From Actinomyces marmotae (GTDB lineage: Bacteria > Actinomycetota > Actinomycetes > Actinomycetales > Actinomycetaceae): a stretch of 64,000 nucleotides of DNA. The notes below the pieces were generated by a model. That model was not told the DNA's origin, did no database searches, and saw only the letters and a list, made by a program, of their open reading frames with translations. Each line of letters begins with the position of its first letter. Positions within the stretch are counted from its first letter, which is position 1. The position numbers and the translations under genes are program-made. Positions 7,714 through 16,275 of the stretch are shown here, piece after piece. The stretch is from contig NZ_CP053642.1 in the NCBI RefSeq assembly GCF_013177295.1, positions 1,488,001 to 1,552,000 of the forward strand, read 5' to 3'.

Positions 7714-10695
7714 TCACTCCGGCACGATGCTCACGAGCCTCGGGGCCTTGACGATGACCTTGCGCACTGCTCTGCCGTCCAGGGCGCGCACCGCGCCGGG
7801 TGCCGCCAGGGCCAGGCGCTCCAGCTCGGCGGCGTCGATCCCCGGGTCCACTTCCAGGCGGTCACGGACCTTGCCCTTGACCTGCACCACGCAGGTCACC
7901 TTCTCCGCCGCCAGCAGCGCCTCGTCCGCCACCGCCGGGAAGGGCTCGCGGGCCAGTGAGGCCTCGTGCCCGAGCCTGCCCCACAGCTCCTCCGCGATAT
8001 GCGGGGCCACTGGGGAGACCATGAGCACCAGGGCCTCCGCCGCCTCGCGCGGCACCGCGCCCAGAGACGTGAGATGGTTGTTGAGCACGATGAGCTTGGC
8101 GATCGCCGTGTTCAGGCGCATCCCCTCGTAGTCCTCACGCACCCCCACGATCGTGCGGGCCACGAGTCGGCGCGTGGCGTCGTCGGCGGCCTCATCGGCC
8201 ACCGTCACCTCACCCGTGGACTCGTCGATGACGTTGCGCCAGAGGCGCTGCAAGAAGCGCTGCGCGCCCACCACGGCGCGCGTCTCCCAGGGGCGGTCCA
8301 CATCCAGGGGGCCCATCGACATCTCGTAGACGCGGAAGGTGTCCGCCCCGTAGGCGTCGTACATCTCATCCGGGGTGACGATGTTCTTCAGGGACTTGCC
8401 CATCTTCCCGTACTCGCGGGTCACAGGCTCGCCCTGCCAGGTGAAGGACGGCTCGCCGTCGGCGCCGGCGCTCTCCTCCACTTCCTCCGCGGGCACGTAC
8501 TGCCCCCGGGCGTCCTTGAAGGCGTAGGCCTGCACGTATCCCTGGTTGAACAGGCGGTGGTAGGGCTCCGAGGACGAGACGTGGCCGAGGTCGAAGAGCA
8601 CCTTGTGCCAGAAGCGCGAGTACAGCAGGTGCAGCACCGCGTGCTCCACCCCGCCCACGTACAGGTCCGTGCCGCCGGAGGCGTTGCCCTCCTCGGGCCG
8701 GGGGCCCATCCAGTACGCCTCGTTGGCCGGGTCGATGAGCGCCGTCTCATTCGTGGGGTCCGCGTAGCGCATCTCGTACCAGCACGAGCCCGCCCACTGC
8801 GGCATCGTGTTGGTCTCGCGGTAGTACTTCCTGGGCCCATCGCCCAGGTCCAACTCGACCTCCACCCACTCGGTGGCCTTGGACAGCGGCGCCTCGGGGC
8901 AGGAGTCGGCGTCGTCGGGGTCGAAGGAGCGCGGGGAGTAGTCGGTGACCTCCGGCAGCTCGATCGGCAGCATGGACTCCGGGACGGCGTGGACGAGTCC
9001 GTCCTCGTCCCAGACGATCGGGAAGGGCTCGCCCCAATAGCGCTGACGGGAGAAGAGCCAGTCGCGCAGGCGGTAGGTGACCGCGCCGCGGCCCACTCCC
9101 TTGGCCTCCAGGTACTGGGTCATGGCGGCCTTGGCCTCATCCTTGCCCATGCCGTTGAGGTCGATCTCACCATTGGCGGAGTTGATGAGCGGGCCGTCCC
9201 CCGTCCAGGCGGCCTCCTCCAGGCTGAAGCCCTCCGGCGGCTGGATCGTGGCGACGACGTCGATCCCGTACTCGCGGGCGAAGTCCCAGTCGCGCTGGTC
9301 GCCGGAGGGAACCGCCATGATCGCGCCGGTGCCGTAGCCCATGAGGACGTAGTCGGCCACGAAGACCGGCACCTGGCGCCCATCCACCGGGTTGATGCCG
9401 AACAGGCCCGTGAAGACACCGGTCTTGGCCCGGCCCTCATCGGTTCGCTCGGCATCCGTCGCGGCGGCGGCGTAGGCGCGGTAGGCGGCCACCGCCTCGG
9501 CCGGGGTGGCGTGCCCGCCGGTCCAGGCCTCCTTAGTTCCCTCGGGCCAGGCCGCGGGCAGCGTGAGGGCCGCGGCGTCGTCGTCGATCTGGGCCTGGGT
9601 GCGGGCCGAGGCGGCCAAGGGAGCACCGCCCAGGATCGGGTGCTCGGGGGCCACCACCATGAAGGTGGCGCCGAAAAGGGTGTCCGGGCGCGTGGTGTAG
9701 ACCGTGAGCGAGTCCTGGCAGGCTCCCGCGAGCGCGGCTCCGGGCACCGCGTAGGTCACCTCGGCGCCCTCGGACCGGCCGATCCAGTTGCGCTGCATGA
9801 GCTTGACCTTCTCGGGCCAGTCAACGGTGTCCAGGTCCTCGGCGAGGCGGTCCCCGTAGGCGGTGATCCGCATCATCCACTGGCGCAGGTTGCGCTTGAA
9901 GACGGGGTAGTTGCCGCGCTCGGACCGGCCCTCGGAGGTGACCTCCTCGTTGGCCAGCACCGTGCCCAGGCCAGGGCACCAGTTCACCGGCGCGTGGGAG
10001 ACGTAGGCCAGCCGGTGGGAGTCGATGATCTCGGCGCGCTCGGCCTCGCCCAGTTCCGCCCATGGCCGGCCGTCCGGGGTGGGCACCTCGCCGGAGGCGA
10101 GCTTGGCCTCGAGCTCGGCGATGGGGCGGGCGGCGCCCGTGCCCCGGCCGTCGCGGCGCTCGGCGGTGGGGTCGAACCAGGAGTTGAAGATCTGCAGGAA
10201 GATCCACTGGGTCCAGCGCACGTAGTCGACGTCGATGGTCTGGATGGAGCGGCGCGAGTCGTGGGACAGGCCCAAGCGGCGCAGCTGGCGGCGCATGTTG
10301 GCGATATTGGCCTCGGTCGACACGCGCGGGTGCTGGCCGGTGGACACGGCGTACTGCTCGGCGGGCAGGCCGAAGGCGTCGTAGCCCATCGTGTACAGGA
10401 CGTTCTTGCCGGTCATACGGGTGAAGCGGGCGATGACGTCCGTGGCGATGTACCCCAGGGGGTGGCCCACGTGCAGGCCCTTGCCGGAGGGGTAGGGGAA
10501 CATGTCGAGCATGAAGAACTTCTCGCGCTTCGCTCCGGGGCCGGCGAGATCGCCCGTGGGATTGTCCGCCCAGAAGGTGCCCTCGCTCTCCCAACGGTCC
10601 TGCCAGGAGGTCTCAATGCTGCCCGCGAGCGCCGCCGTGTACCGGAAGGGAGGCGCGTCAGTGGGCTCCGGGGCGGCTACGGGGTTCTGGGTCAT
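7714..10695 (-). CDS. leuS: leucyl-tRNA synthetase
   Basis: The 993-residue class I synthetase attaches leucine to tRNA-Leu in the cytosol. The HIGH-type motif is HVGHPLGY at about residue 76. The CP1 editing region follows, and the KMSKS loop near residue 765 reads KMGKSLKN. The C-terminal anticodon-binding domain is complete. The ATG at 10695 is chosen because conserved sequence starts about 15 residues later; frames further upstream are low-complexity. No strong Shine-Dalgarno sequence precedes it, and a leader hairpin lies about 30 nt upstream. The gene is followed by a long terminator hairpin and looks monocistronic. Confidence 0.96.
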   Translation of the reverse strand: MTQNPVAAPEPTDAPPFRYTAALAGSIETSWQDRWESEGTFWADNPTGDLAGPGAKREKFFMLDMFPYPSGKGLHVGHPLGYIATDVIARFTRMTGKNVLYTMGYDAFGLPAEQYAVSTGQHPRVSTEANIANMRRQLRRLGLSHDSRRSIQTIDVDYVRWTQWIFLQIFNSWFDPTAERRDGRGTGAARPIAELEAKLASGEVPTPDGRPWAELGEAERAEIIDSHRLAYVSHAPVNWCPGLGTVLANEEVTSEGRSERGNYPVFKRNLRQWMMRITAYGDRLAEDLDTVDWPEKVKLMQRNWIGRSEGAEVTYAVPGAALAGACQDSLTVYTTRPDTLFGATFMVVAPEHPILGGAPLAASARTQAQIDDDAAALTLPAAWPEGTKEAWTGGHATPAEAVAAYRAYAAAATDAERTDEGRAKTGVFTGLFGINPVDGRQVPVFVADYVLMGYGTGAIMAVPSGDQRDWDFAREYGIDVVATIQPPEGFSLEEAAWTGDGPLINSANGEIDLNGMGKDEAKAAMTQYLEAKGVGRGAVTYRLRDWLFSRQRYWGEPFPIVWDEDGLVHAVPESMLPIELPEVTDYSPRSFDPDDADSCPEAPLSKATEWVEVELDLGDGPRKYYRETNTMPQWAGSCWYEMRYADPTNETALIDPANEAYWMGPRPEEGNASGGTDLYVGGVEHAVLHLLYSRFWHKVLFDLGHVSSSEPYHRLFNQGYVQAYAFKDARGQYVPAEEVEESAGADGEPSFTWQGEPVTREYGKMGKSLKNIVTPDEMYDAYGADTFRVYEMSMGPLDVDRPWETRAVVGAQRFLQRLWRNVIDESTGEVTVADEAADDATRRLVARTIVGVREDYEGMRLNTAIAKLIVLNNHLTSLGAVPREAAEALVLMVSPVAPHIAEELWGRLGHEASLAREPFPAVADEALLAAEKVTCVVQVKGKVRDRLEVDPGIDAAELERLALAAPGAVRALDGRAVRKVIVKAPRLVSIVPE

Positions 10696-10726
10696 GGTGC
10701 TCTGCGCTCTTTCCCTGATCATCATG

Positions 10727-10751
10727 CCCTGAGGGGCTTCATCCCCCAGGG
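10727..10751 (-). promoter_or_regulatory. hairpin in the leuS leader
   Basis: CCCTGGGGG and CCCCTCAGGG pair around an ATGAAG loop with one bulged T. It lies 32 nt upstream of the leuS ATG. It could be an attenuator or simply leader structure; no T-box sequence (UGGN bulge or AGGGUGGNACCGCG) is visible. Confidence 0.3.
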
Positions 10752-10862
10752 ATCGTGGCTGGGGCCAGCCTATCGCCCGGCCGGGCCCTGCCCGCGCCAT
10801 GCCCGAGCGGTGGGCGCCCCCTCCCTCTGAGGGGCCGGTCACGTCCGGGCGCGCGGTCCCGC

Positions 10863-11315
10863 TCAGCGGGCGCCCGGGGCACCCGGGGCGCTGGTGATGA
10901 CGAACTCCCCCCAGCCGTCCTCATCCAGTCCGGCGCGCAGGCGCGCCATGGCGGCCTCGATCTCCTCAGGGGCGGCGTCCTGGCGGGCGGAGGAGAACTG
11001 CAAGTCCGCCTCGTCGCGGATCGGCAGGACATGCACGTGGAGGTGGTCGACGCCGTAGCCAGCCACCATGACCCCGGCCCTCGCGGCACCGAAGACGCGG
11101 GTCTGGGCGGCCCCGATGCGCCTGGCCACCACCGCCAGGTGGGCGACGAGCTCGTCGGGGGCGTCCACGTAGGAGTCGATCTCCTGGAAGGGGACGATGA
11201 GGACGTGCCCGTCGGTGTGGGGCTCGATCGTGGCGAAGGCGGCGCAGTGCTCATCCGCCCACACGAAGGAGCCGGGGATCTCGCCGTTGATGATCTTGGT
11301 GAAGAGGGTGCTCAT
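10863..11315 (-). CDS. HIT family nucleotide hydrolase or transferase
   Basis: The 150-residue protein has the histidine-triad signature HLHVHVLP at about residues 92-99, preceded by [12 protein letters not shown]. Both are typical of the HINT/Fhit-like branch that hydrolyses nucleoside phosphoramidates or related substrates. Its start [15 protein letters not shown] is characteristic of the HINT family. A GGGAGGA site lies about 10 nt before the ATG at 11315. It follows the mntR-like gene on the same strand, but a hairpin at 11395-11421 probably separates the two transcripts. The exact substrate is unknown. Confidence 0.9.
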   Translation of the reverse strand: MSTLFTKIINGEIPGSFVWADEHCAAFATIEPHTDGHVLIVPFQEIDSYVDAPDELVAHLAVVARRIGAAQTRVFGAARAGVMVAGYGVDHLHVHVLPIRDEADLQFSSARQDAAPEEIEAAMARLRAGLDEDGWGEFVITSAPGAPGAR

Positions 11316-11394
11316 GCACCCAATCCTCCCAGACGAAGGCGCCGCGCGCGACGGTCGGGGGCCTTCGCTCCAGGCGGCGGTTCGGGCGGATGGC

Positions 11395-11421
11395 GCCCGC
11401 GGCGGCGCTCCGGCCGCGGGC
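11395..11421 (-). terminator. terminator hairpin after the mntR-like gene
   Basis: A perfect 9-bp stem (GCCCGCGGC with GCCGCGGGC) and 9-nt loop lie 22 nt beyond the stop codon of the DtxR-family gene. Confidence 0.5.
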
Positions 11422-11443
11422 CGTGCCCGGCCCCGTTGATCCT

Positions 11444-12256
11444 TCAGTCCTCGGCGAGGACCCACAGGGAGCCCGCCGGGATCACGGCCTCCCCCGGTCC
11501 TGGTGCTCCACCGGATGCCGCCACCGCCTCGGGGGCTCCCCCCCGCCCCTCCCCGGTGGCGCTGACGAGGCGGACGCGGCTGGGGCGCGGGCCCGAGCCG
11601 CCGTCGGCCCGGCCCCGGCCCGTCACGACGATCCGCGAGTCCAGGCCGATCCCAGCGCGGTCAAGGGCCTGGAGGGTGTTGGGGTCGTCCTGGATGCGGG
11701 CCACGGAGCCGGTCTCCCCCACGCGCAGCGCGTCGAGGCTGCGCAGGGCGGGCACCGCCATGGCGCCATCGGCAGCGGGGATCGGGTCACCGTGGGGGTC
11801 ACGCGAGGGGCGCCCCAGGGCGGCGTCGATGCGATCGAGGAGGCGCTCGGAGATGGCGTGCTCGAGGACCTCGGCCTCCTCATGGACCTCGTCCCAGTCG
11901 AAGCCGAGGGCCTCCACGAGGTAGGTCTCCAGGAGGCGGTGGCGGCGCACCATGCCCATGGCGCGCCGCATGCCCGCGGCGCTGAGCGTGACGGCGCGAT
12001 AGGGCTCATGCTCCAGGAGGCCGGCGTCGACCAGCCGGGAGACGTTCTCCGATGCCGTGGAAGCCGCCACCCCCATGCGCTGGGCCAGGCCCGTGATGGA
12101 GGCGCCGGCGCCGCCCCGCTCCGTGGCGGCCCACACCGCCTTGAGGTAATCCTGGGCGACGGTCGAATCAGCGAGGACGGCCGCGTCGATGGGGCGCGCG
12201 GGCACCGCCGCGCGCGCGGGGCTCTCCTCGATGCCGGGGCGGGCGGGGGCACTCAT
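11444..12256 (-). CDS. DtxR/MntR family metal-dependent repressor, with manganese-type ligands
   Basis: The 270-residue protein has the DtxR layout: an N-terminal winged helix (about 33-95), a dimerisation and metal-binding domain (about 96-170) and a C-terminal SH3/FeoA-like domain. The ligand positions look like MntR rather than DtxR/IdeR. Asp36 stands where DtxR has Met10. The helix reads EEAEVLEH, so Glu129 replaces the iron-sensing Cys102 of DtxR, with Glu132 and His133 retained and His106 in the RRHR segment. This suggests Mn(II) sensing, which is my inference. The ATG overlaps the VKOR stop (ATGA), so it is made from the same message. No manganese transporter is nearby. Confidence 0.85.
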   Translation of the reverse strand: MSAPARPGIEESPARAAVPARPIDAAVLADSTVAQDYLKAVWAATERGGAGASITGLAQRMGVAASTASENVSRLVDAGLLEHEPYRAVTLSAAGMRRAMGMVRRHRLLETYLVEALGFDWDEVHEEAEVLEHAISERLLDRIDAALGRPSRDPHGDPIPAADGAMAVPALRSLDALRVGETGSVARIQDDPNTLQALDRAGIGLDSRIVVTGRGRADGGSGPRPSRVRLVSATGEGRGGAPEAVAASGGAPGPGEAVIPAGSLWVLAED

Positions 12257-12963
12257 CGCAGCAGCGTCATCCACTCGGACCACAGGCCGGCGACGACCAC
12301 GAGGCCGACGAGCGCGTAGAGCACGGCCGCGCCCCACCAGCGCCAGGCCACGAGGCGGCGAGCGGTCGCGGGGCTGACGCCCAGGTGCCCACCGGCGGCG
12401 GCCCACGCCCAGGTGGAGGTGGCCACGGGGATGGTGACCGCCCAGATGAGCATGCAGAAGGGGCAGAGCTTGCCCAGGTCCATGACGGAGACGAACAGGA
12501 ACCAGGCGACGAAGAGGATCCCGCCGATGGTCCCGGCCACCATGCCCCGCCACACCCAGCGCGGCAGGCGCATCCCGCCCAGGAGGAGCGCTCCCAGCGT
12601 TAGGAGCGCGGCGAAGGCCATCGCCCCGATGTGGGCGTTGGGCACGCCCAACAGGTTGCCCTGCCATATGTCCAGGGATGCCCCGCAGGAGACCAGGGGG
12701 TTGATGTCGCAGGACAGGCTCTCAAGGGGCTCCTTGATCTGCTTGATATGGGCGGCGGTGAGCTCCCAGCAGGCCCCGAGCGCGATGATCGAGCCGATGA
12801 CGAGGAGCCAGGCGTAGCCGCGGGGGGCTCCGGAGGAGGCGGTGGCCCCGGTGCCCTCGACCTCGAGGATGGTGGAGTCGGGGCCCTCAGCGCTGGCGAG
12901 GTAGGCCTCCAGCTCCTCCTCGCTCATCGCGTCGATCTCCGCCTGAGTCGGCACGTGGGCCAT
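12253..12963 (-). CDS. vitamin K epoxide reductase family (VKOR) disulfide-forming membrane protein
   Basis: The 236-residue protein has a soluble N-terminal extension and then four to five membrane helices. It carries the loop cysteine pair Cys85/Cys93 (SCDINPLVSC) and the quinone-site pair Cys166-Pro-Phe-Cys169. Bacterial VKORs reoxidise a DsbA-like thioredoxin and pass electrons to quinone. In Actinomyces oris a VKOR supports oxidative folding of pilins by MdbA, which fits the LPxTG protein at the right end of this window. A GAGAGGAG site precedes the ATG by 7 nt. The gene is translationally coupled to the metal-dependent regulator downstream. No DsbA partner is in the window. Confidence 0.92.
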   Translation of the reverse strand: MAHVPTQAEIDAMSEEELEAYLASAEGPDSTILEVEGTGATASSGAPRGYAWLLVIGSIIALGACWELTAAHIKQIKEPLESLSCDINPLVSCGASLDIWQGNLLGVPNAHIGAMAFAALLTLGALLLGGMRLPRWVWRGMVAGTIGGILFVAWFLFVSVMDLGKLCPFCMLIWAVTIPVATSTWAWAAAGGHLGVSPATARRLVAWRWWGAAVLYALVGLVVVAGLWSEWMTLLR

Positions 12964-13098
12964 GACGGCGCTCCTCTCGCTGCTCGGGTCATCGACGGCC
13001 GCGCGCCTGGTGACGCGACCGGCTCATTGTGCACCCTGAGGGCGCTCGATGACGCGACCATTCAGCCCTCGGCCCTCGTCGCGCCCCGCGTGTTTGCC
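12964..13098. other. intergenic region upstream of the VKOR gene
   Basis: This 135-bp gap must hold the promoter of the VKOR/mntR-like operon and the end of the metallophosphoesterase transcript. The only structure I see is the decamer TGACGCGACC at 13011-13020 and again at 13050-13059. Confidence 0.35.
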
Positions 13099-15165
13099 TC
13101 ATCGGTGGGATTCGGGCCCCGCGTCCCCGGCACTCGCCGGAGCCGCGGGGACGGCGCCCCGGCCGGGCGCGGTGCCAGGCGCGGTGCCCCGGCTGGGCGC
13201 GGTGCCAGGCGCGGTGCCGGGCGTCGGGGCGGGACCGGTCGGGCCCGGGGCCGCCGTGGCGCCACCGGTCGCGACAGGCGCGCCGGTGGGCTGGGGAGGT
13301 CCCTGCCAGGCGCCCACGGTGACGGAGGCGTCGGGGCGCAGGATGATCGCCCGCCAGGCGATGAGCGCGCCATCAGAGGTGAAGGCGAACTCGTGGAGCC
13401 AGGCCTCCTGGGTGACGGGGCCGATGGAGGTGCCGCCCTTGCCGGCACCGGAGGTGAGGGCGTTGACCCGCCCCCTCTCGCCGTTGACGGCGGTCATCCC
13501 CCGCTCCTCGTGGACGTGGCCGGCCAGGAGCAGGGGGGCGCAGCCGGAGGCCTGGAGGGGCGCGAAGGTCTGGGGCCGGTGGACGAGGACGACGTCGACG
13601 GCGCTCCCCGCATTGGCGGCCCGGCAGGCCTGGTCAGACAGGCGCTGGCCGAGTTGGGCGGCGTCCTCCGCCCCGCGCTGGGTGGTGCCCGCGGCGGTGG
13701 TGCGCTCGACGTCGTCGTCCCCGAGGACCGTCAGCGGGCCCGCCTTGACCGGCTTGCCGCCGGTGACGGTCCAGCCCTGGCCCCGCAGGCGCTCGGCGGT
13801 GGCCTCGGAGTCGTGGTTGCCGATGGTGGCCACGCGCGCGACGCCGGAGGGAACCGCCCGGCTGAGGGCGTCGACGCAGACCTGCTCGGGGTTGGAGCCG
13901 GTCATGGCGAGGTCGCCGTCGTCCATGTGGACGTCGGGGCGGGCGAGCTGGTCGAGCAGACCGGTGAAGGAGATGACGTCGAGGTTGCAGTGCAGGTCCG
14001 TGGACATTACCGCGGTCACCGGCGCCTCGTTGGCCCGGGTGGCCAGGGCCTGACTCGGCGTGGCGGGAATGGTGGGGGCGGAGCCGGCCGAGGGCGACGG
14101 CGAGGGGCCTGCCCACGGCGGGGCGGCGGCATCCGTGGCGGTGGGGGCGGCGCTGGGTGAGGGGCCGGCGCCGGGCCGCGCGGCCGCGGCCTCGTGGGCC
14201 ACCTGGGACTGGGAGAGGGCCGACTGGATCGAGGCCTCGTCGGAGCCCCCCGAGGAGGCGGTGACGTCGATCCTGCCCCCGACGCGCTGCGAGGCGGTCC
14301 AGGCGGCGCGCAGATTGCTCTGGGCCCGGGCATAAAAGGCCTGGTTGTCCCTGATGAAGCCGGTGACGGTGCCGCCGTAGGCGGCGGCGATGTCGGCGAT
14401 GCGGCCCGACAGCCGCGCCGAGGCGAAAGACGTGCCCTCCAGGGCGGGGATCGTCTCGCCGGGCACGGTGGTGGGGCGCAGCACGGGGGCGAGCATGACG
14501 GTCATCGTGGCCAGGGCGCCCACTCCGGCCAGGGCCGCCGCGGGTCGGCGGCGCAGCCCCATGCCGACGAGCGCGCGCAGGCGGCCCTTGGCGCCCAGGC
14601 GGCCCGCGGCAACGGCGGTCAGGAGCAGGGACTCGATCAGTCCGGCCCTGCGCAGGGCGTCGTCGATAAGCGCGTGGACCCCGCGGTCGATGGTCAGCCC
14701 GGGGCGGGAGGCGAGGGTGAGGTAGGCGTTGGCATCCTGGGACAGGGACTCGCCCAGGCTCGCCGTGTCCACGGGGGCCACGCCCATGGAGGAGGGGATC
14801 TCCCCCAGCACGACGCGCACCCCGAGCGGCGGGACCGGGGAGTCCATGGAGGCGCTGCCCAGCGGGCCGAGGTCGAGGACGACGACGGAGTCGAGGTTGG
14901 TGGACCAGTGGGCCTCGTGCGGGCCCACGGGCGAGGAGGCCTGCGCGGTGGCGGCGCCCAGGCCGAGGCTGATCGTCCCGGAGACGAGCAGCAGCCCCAG
15001 GGCGCGCACGACGCGGCGGAAACCGGCGCCGCGGGACCACCACGCCCGCCAGATGACCCGCCGGGGCCTCGTGACCGCTCTGATCAGCACGGCCAGCGGC
15101 GAACCGGCGCGGGCCGGCCTGCCGCTGATTCCGGCCTCGTGGGGGGCCTCGTCCTGGTGGGTCAT
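13099..15165 (-). CDS. membrane-anchored metallophosphoesterase
   Basis: The 688-residue protein has a basic cytosolic N-terminus, a first hydrophobic helix at about 53-76, a large extracytoplasmic region, and a second hydrophobic segment at about 210-230. A calcineurin-type metallophosphoesterase domain follows. Its metal-site motifs are in order: TDLHCN (about 388), DDGD (about 409), GNHD (about 445) and GHVHE (about 552). The last 50 residues are a Pro/Thr/Gly/Ala tail of short repeats. Two cysteines in the catalytic domain could form disulfides outside the cell. The substrate is unknown. The gene follows the HAD phosphatase gene with 12 bp between them, so the two probably form one operon. 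The product may act at the cell surface. Confidence 0.82.
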   Translation of the reverse strand: MTHQDEAPHEAGISGRPARAGSPLAVLIRAVTRPRRVIWRAWWSRGAGFRRVVRALGLLLVSGTISLGLGAATAQASSPVGPHEAHWSTNLDSVVVLDLGPLGSASMDSPVPPLGVRVVLGEIPSSMGVAPVDTASLGESLSQDANAYLTLASRPGLTIDRGVHALIDDALRRAGLIESLLLTAVAAGRLGAKGRLRALVGMGLRRRPAAALAGVGALATMTVMLAPVLRPTTVPGETIPALEGTSFASARLSGRIADIAAAYGGTVTGFIRDNQAFYARAQSNLRAAWTASQRVGGRIDVTASSGGSDEASIQSALSQSQVAHEAAAARPGAGPSPSAAPTATDAAAPPWAGPSPSPSAGSAPTIPATPSQALATRANEAPVTAVMSTDLHCNLDVISFTGLLDQLARPDVHMDDGDLAMTGSNPEQVCVDALSRAVPSGVARVATIGNHDSEATAERLRGQGWTVTGGKPVKAGPLTVLGDDDVERTTAAGTTQRGAEDAAQLGQRLSDQACRAANAGSAVDVVLVHRPQTFAPLQASGCAPLLLAGHVHEERGMTAVNGERGRVNALTSGAGKGGTSIGPVTQEAWLHEFAFTSDGALIAWRAIILRPDASVTVGAWQGPPQPTGAPVATGGATAAPGPTGPAPTPGTAPGTAPSRGTAPGTAPGRGAVPAAPASAGDAGPESHR
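13158..13222 (-). repeat. short GC-rich tandem repeat coding the Pro/Thr tail
   Basis: The sequence GGCGCGGTGCC recurs four times at 12- to 21-bp spacing and encodes GTAPGTAP-like repeats. Unit lengths are multiples of three, so changes in copy number would not shift the frame. Confidence 0.7.
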
Positions 15166-15177
15166 CAGCCAGGGCCC

Positions 15178-16020
15178 TCAGGCGCCCCCGGCGGCGATGC
15201 GCTGGGCGAGATCGGCCACGAACACGGCGGTCTCCTCCCAGCCGGAGACGGCGTGGCAGGGAATGCCGAGCGCGAGCACCGGGTAGTCGTTGCCCTCGGG
15301 GTCGAGGCGGTCCCCAACGAAGAGCATCCGCTCACCGGGGATGCCGGTGACCTCCGCGAGGCGGGTCATCCCGTAGGCCTTGTCGACTCCCTTGAGGGTG
15401 ATATCCACGCTGGTCGAGCCGCCGGAGCGGACCTCGAGCCCGGGCAGGCGGGCGGCCACGGCATCGCGCAGGGCGCCCTTCTTCTCCCCCGTCGGGTCCC
15501 AAGCGCGCTTGGCGTCGAGCGGCGCCTCCTGACCGAGGGCGGAGAACGTGATCTGGCTGCCGCGATCCTCGAGGATATCGCCCCAGGTCCGCTCCTCCCA
15601 CAGGCCCAGTCGTCGGGCCTCAGCCTCGACGACGGCGAAGCCCTCCTCGATCTGCTGTGGGCTCAGGTCGTTGGCGTAGACGAGCCGCCAGCCAGGCATG
15701 CCCTCGATGGCGCGCGAGTCCTGGTCATCGGCGCGGGCAGTGTCGGAGGAGGCGCCATAGGCGTAGTAGCGGGTGCCGCAGGTGGGCATGAGGTGGAGCC
15801 GGGAGAGCTCGGCGTCGTCGGCGCCGAGGTGGGCCAGGACCTGGTCTCGGAATTGGCCGATCTGGCCCCCGGAAATGACGCAGACGGGGACAACGTCCAG
15901 CAGTGAGCGCAGGGCGGCGGCCATGGGCTCGGGCATCGCGGACTTGGAGGGGGCGAGGGTGTCGTCGAGGTCAAAGGCCACCAGCGCGGGGAGCGCCGGC
16001 GCGTCGGATGAGGCGGTCAT
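15178..16020 (-). CDS. HAD-superfamily (IIB) phosphatase, phosphomannomutase-like
   Basis: The 280-residue protein has HAD motif I FDLDDTLAPS with Asp17 and Asp19. It also has motif II VISGG, a cap region of the IIB (Cof/PMM) type and motif IV FVGDRLDPEGND. The segments QITFSALGQEAPLDAKRAWD and SVDITLKGVDKAYG resemble the eukaryotic-type phosphomannomutase/sugar-phosphatase branch, so a sugar phosphate is the likely substrate (inferred). The ATG at 16020 starts closest to motif I; a GTG at 16038 is possible. It is the first gene of a probable operon with the metallophosphoesterase, and the metS terminator lies directly upstream. Confidence 0.85.
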   Translation of the reverse strand: MTASSDAPALPALVAFDLDDTLAPSKSAMPEPMAAALRSLLDVVPVCVISGGQIGQFRDQVLAHLGADDAELSRLHLMPTCGTRYYAYGASSDTARADDQDSRAIEGMPGWRLVYANDLSPQQIEEGFAVVEAEARRLGLWEERTWGDILEDRGSQITFSALGQEAPLDAKRAWDPTGEKKGALRDAVAARLPGLEVRSGGSTSVDITLKGVDKAYGMTRLAEVTGIPGERMLFVGDRLDPEGNDYPVLALGIPCHAVSGWEETAVFVADLAQRIAAGGA

Positions 16021-16038
16021 GAGGCGATTGTGGCCCAC

Positions 16039-16070
16039 GGGCCCCGGTCCGCGGAAACGGATCGGGGCCC
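16039..16070 (-). terminator. strong terminator hairpin after metPS
   Basis: GGGCCCCGGTCCG and CGGATCGGGGCCC form a 13-bp stem with one G-T pair and a 6-nt loop, 33 nt after the stop of the small transporter subunit. Confidence 0.65.
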
Positions 16071-16103
16071 GGCGCGGCGCGCCCGGACAGTGGCGCCGCG
16101 GGA

Positions 16104-16274
16104 TCAGGAGTCCTGCCCGCCGCGCAGGTGCTCGTGGGCCGCGGCAAGGGCCTTCTCACGGGCCTCCCGGTCCTCCCGGCGCCCGCGCACGTACAGGGCG
16201 GTGACGGAGACGGCCAGACCGCCCCAGATGATGATGATCGCGACGAGCATGAGGATGATGGCGGCGCCGGTCAT
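16104..16274 (-). CDS. MetS-like small subunit of an NSS transporter
   Basis: This 56-residue protein has one membrane helix (about residues 4-27: GAAIILMLVAIIIIWGGLAV) and a charged cytosolic tail. In Corynebacterium the homologous MetS is needed with MetP for methionine and alanine uptake. The ATG at 16274 has AAGGAGA 6 nt upstream, inside the end of the transporter gene, and starts 1 nt after that gene's stop codon. This shows tight coupling. Longer upstream starts would read into antisense sequence of the transporter. Confidence 0.85.
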   Translation of the reverse strand: MTGAAIILMLVAIIIIWGGLAVSVTALYVRGRREDREAREKALAAAHEHLRGGQDS

Positions 16275-16275
16275 G

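Noticed and set aside
7966..10830. A 954-codon plus-strand frame opposite leuS
   Set aside because: It is the antisense of a strongly supported leuS gene, full of His, Arg and Gly as expected from GC-rich DNA read backwards, with no ribosome site or family match.
10696..10862. A T-box riboswitch in front of leuS
   Set aside because: A hairpin is present but neither the T-box consensus nor a specifier loop can be found.
13011..13059. Decamer TGACGCGACC repeated 39 bp apart upstream of the VKOR gene
   Set aside because: Only two short copies in GC-rich DNA; too little to call an operator.
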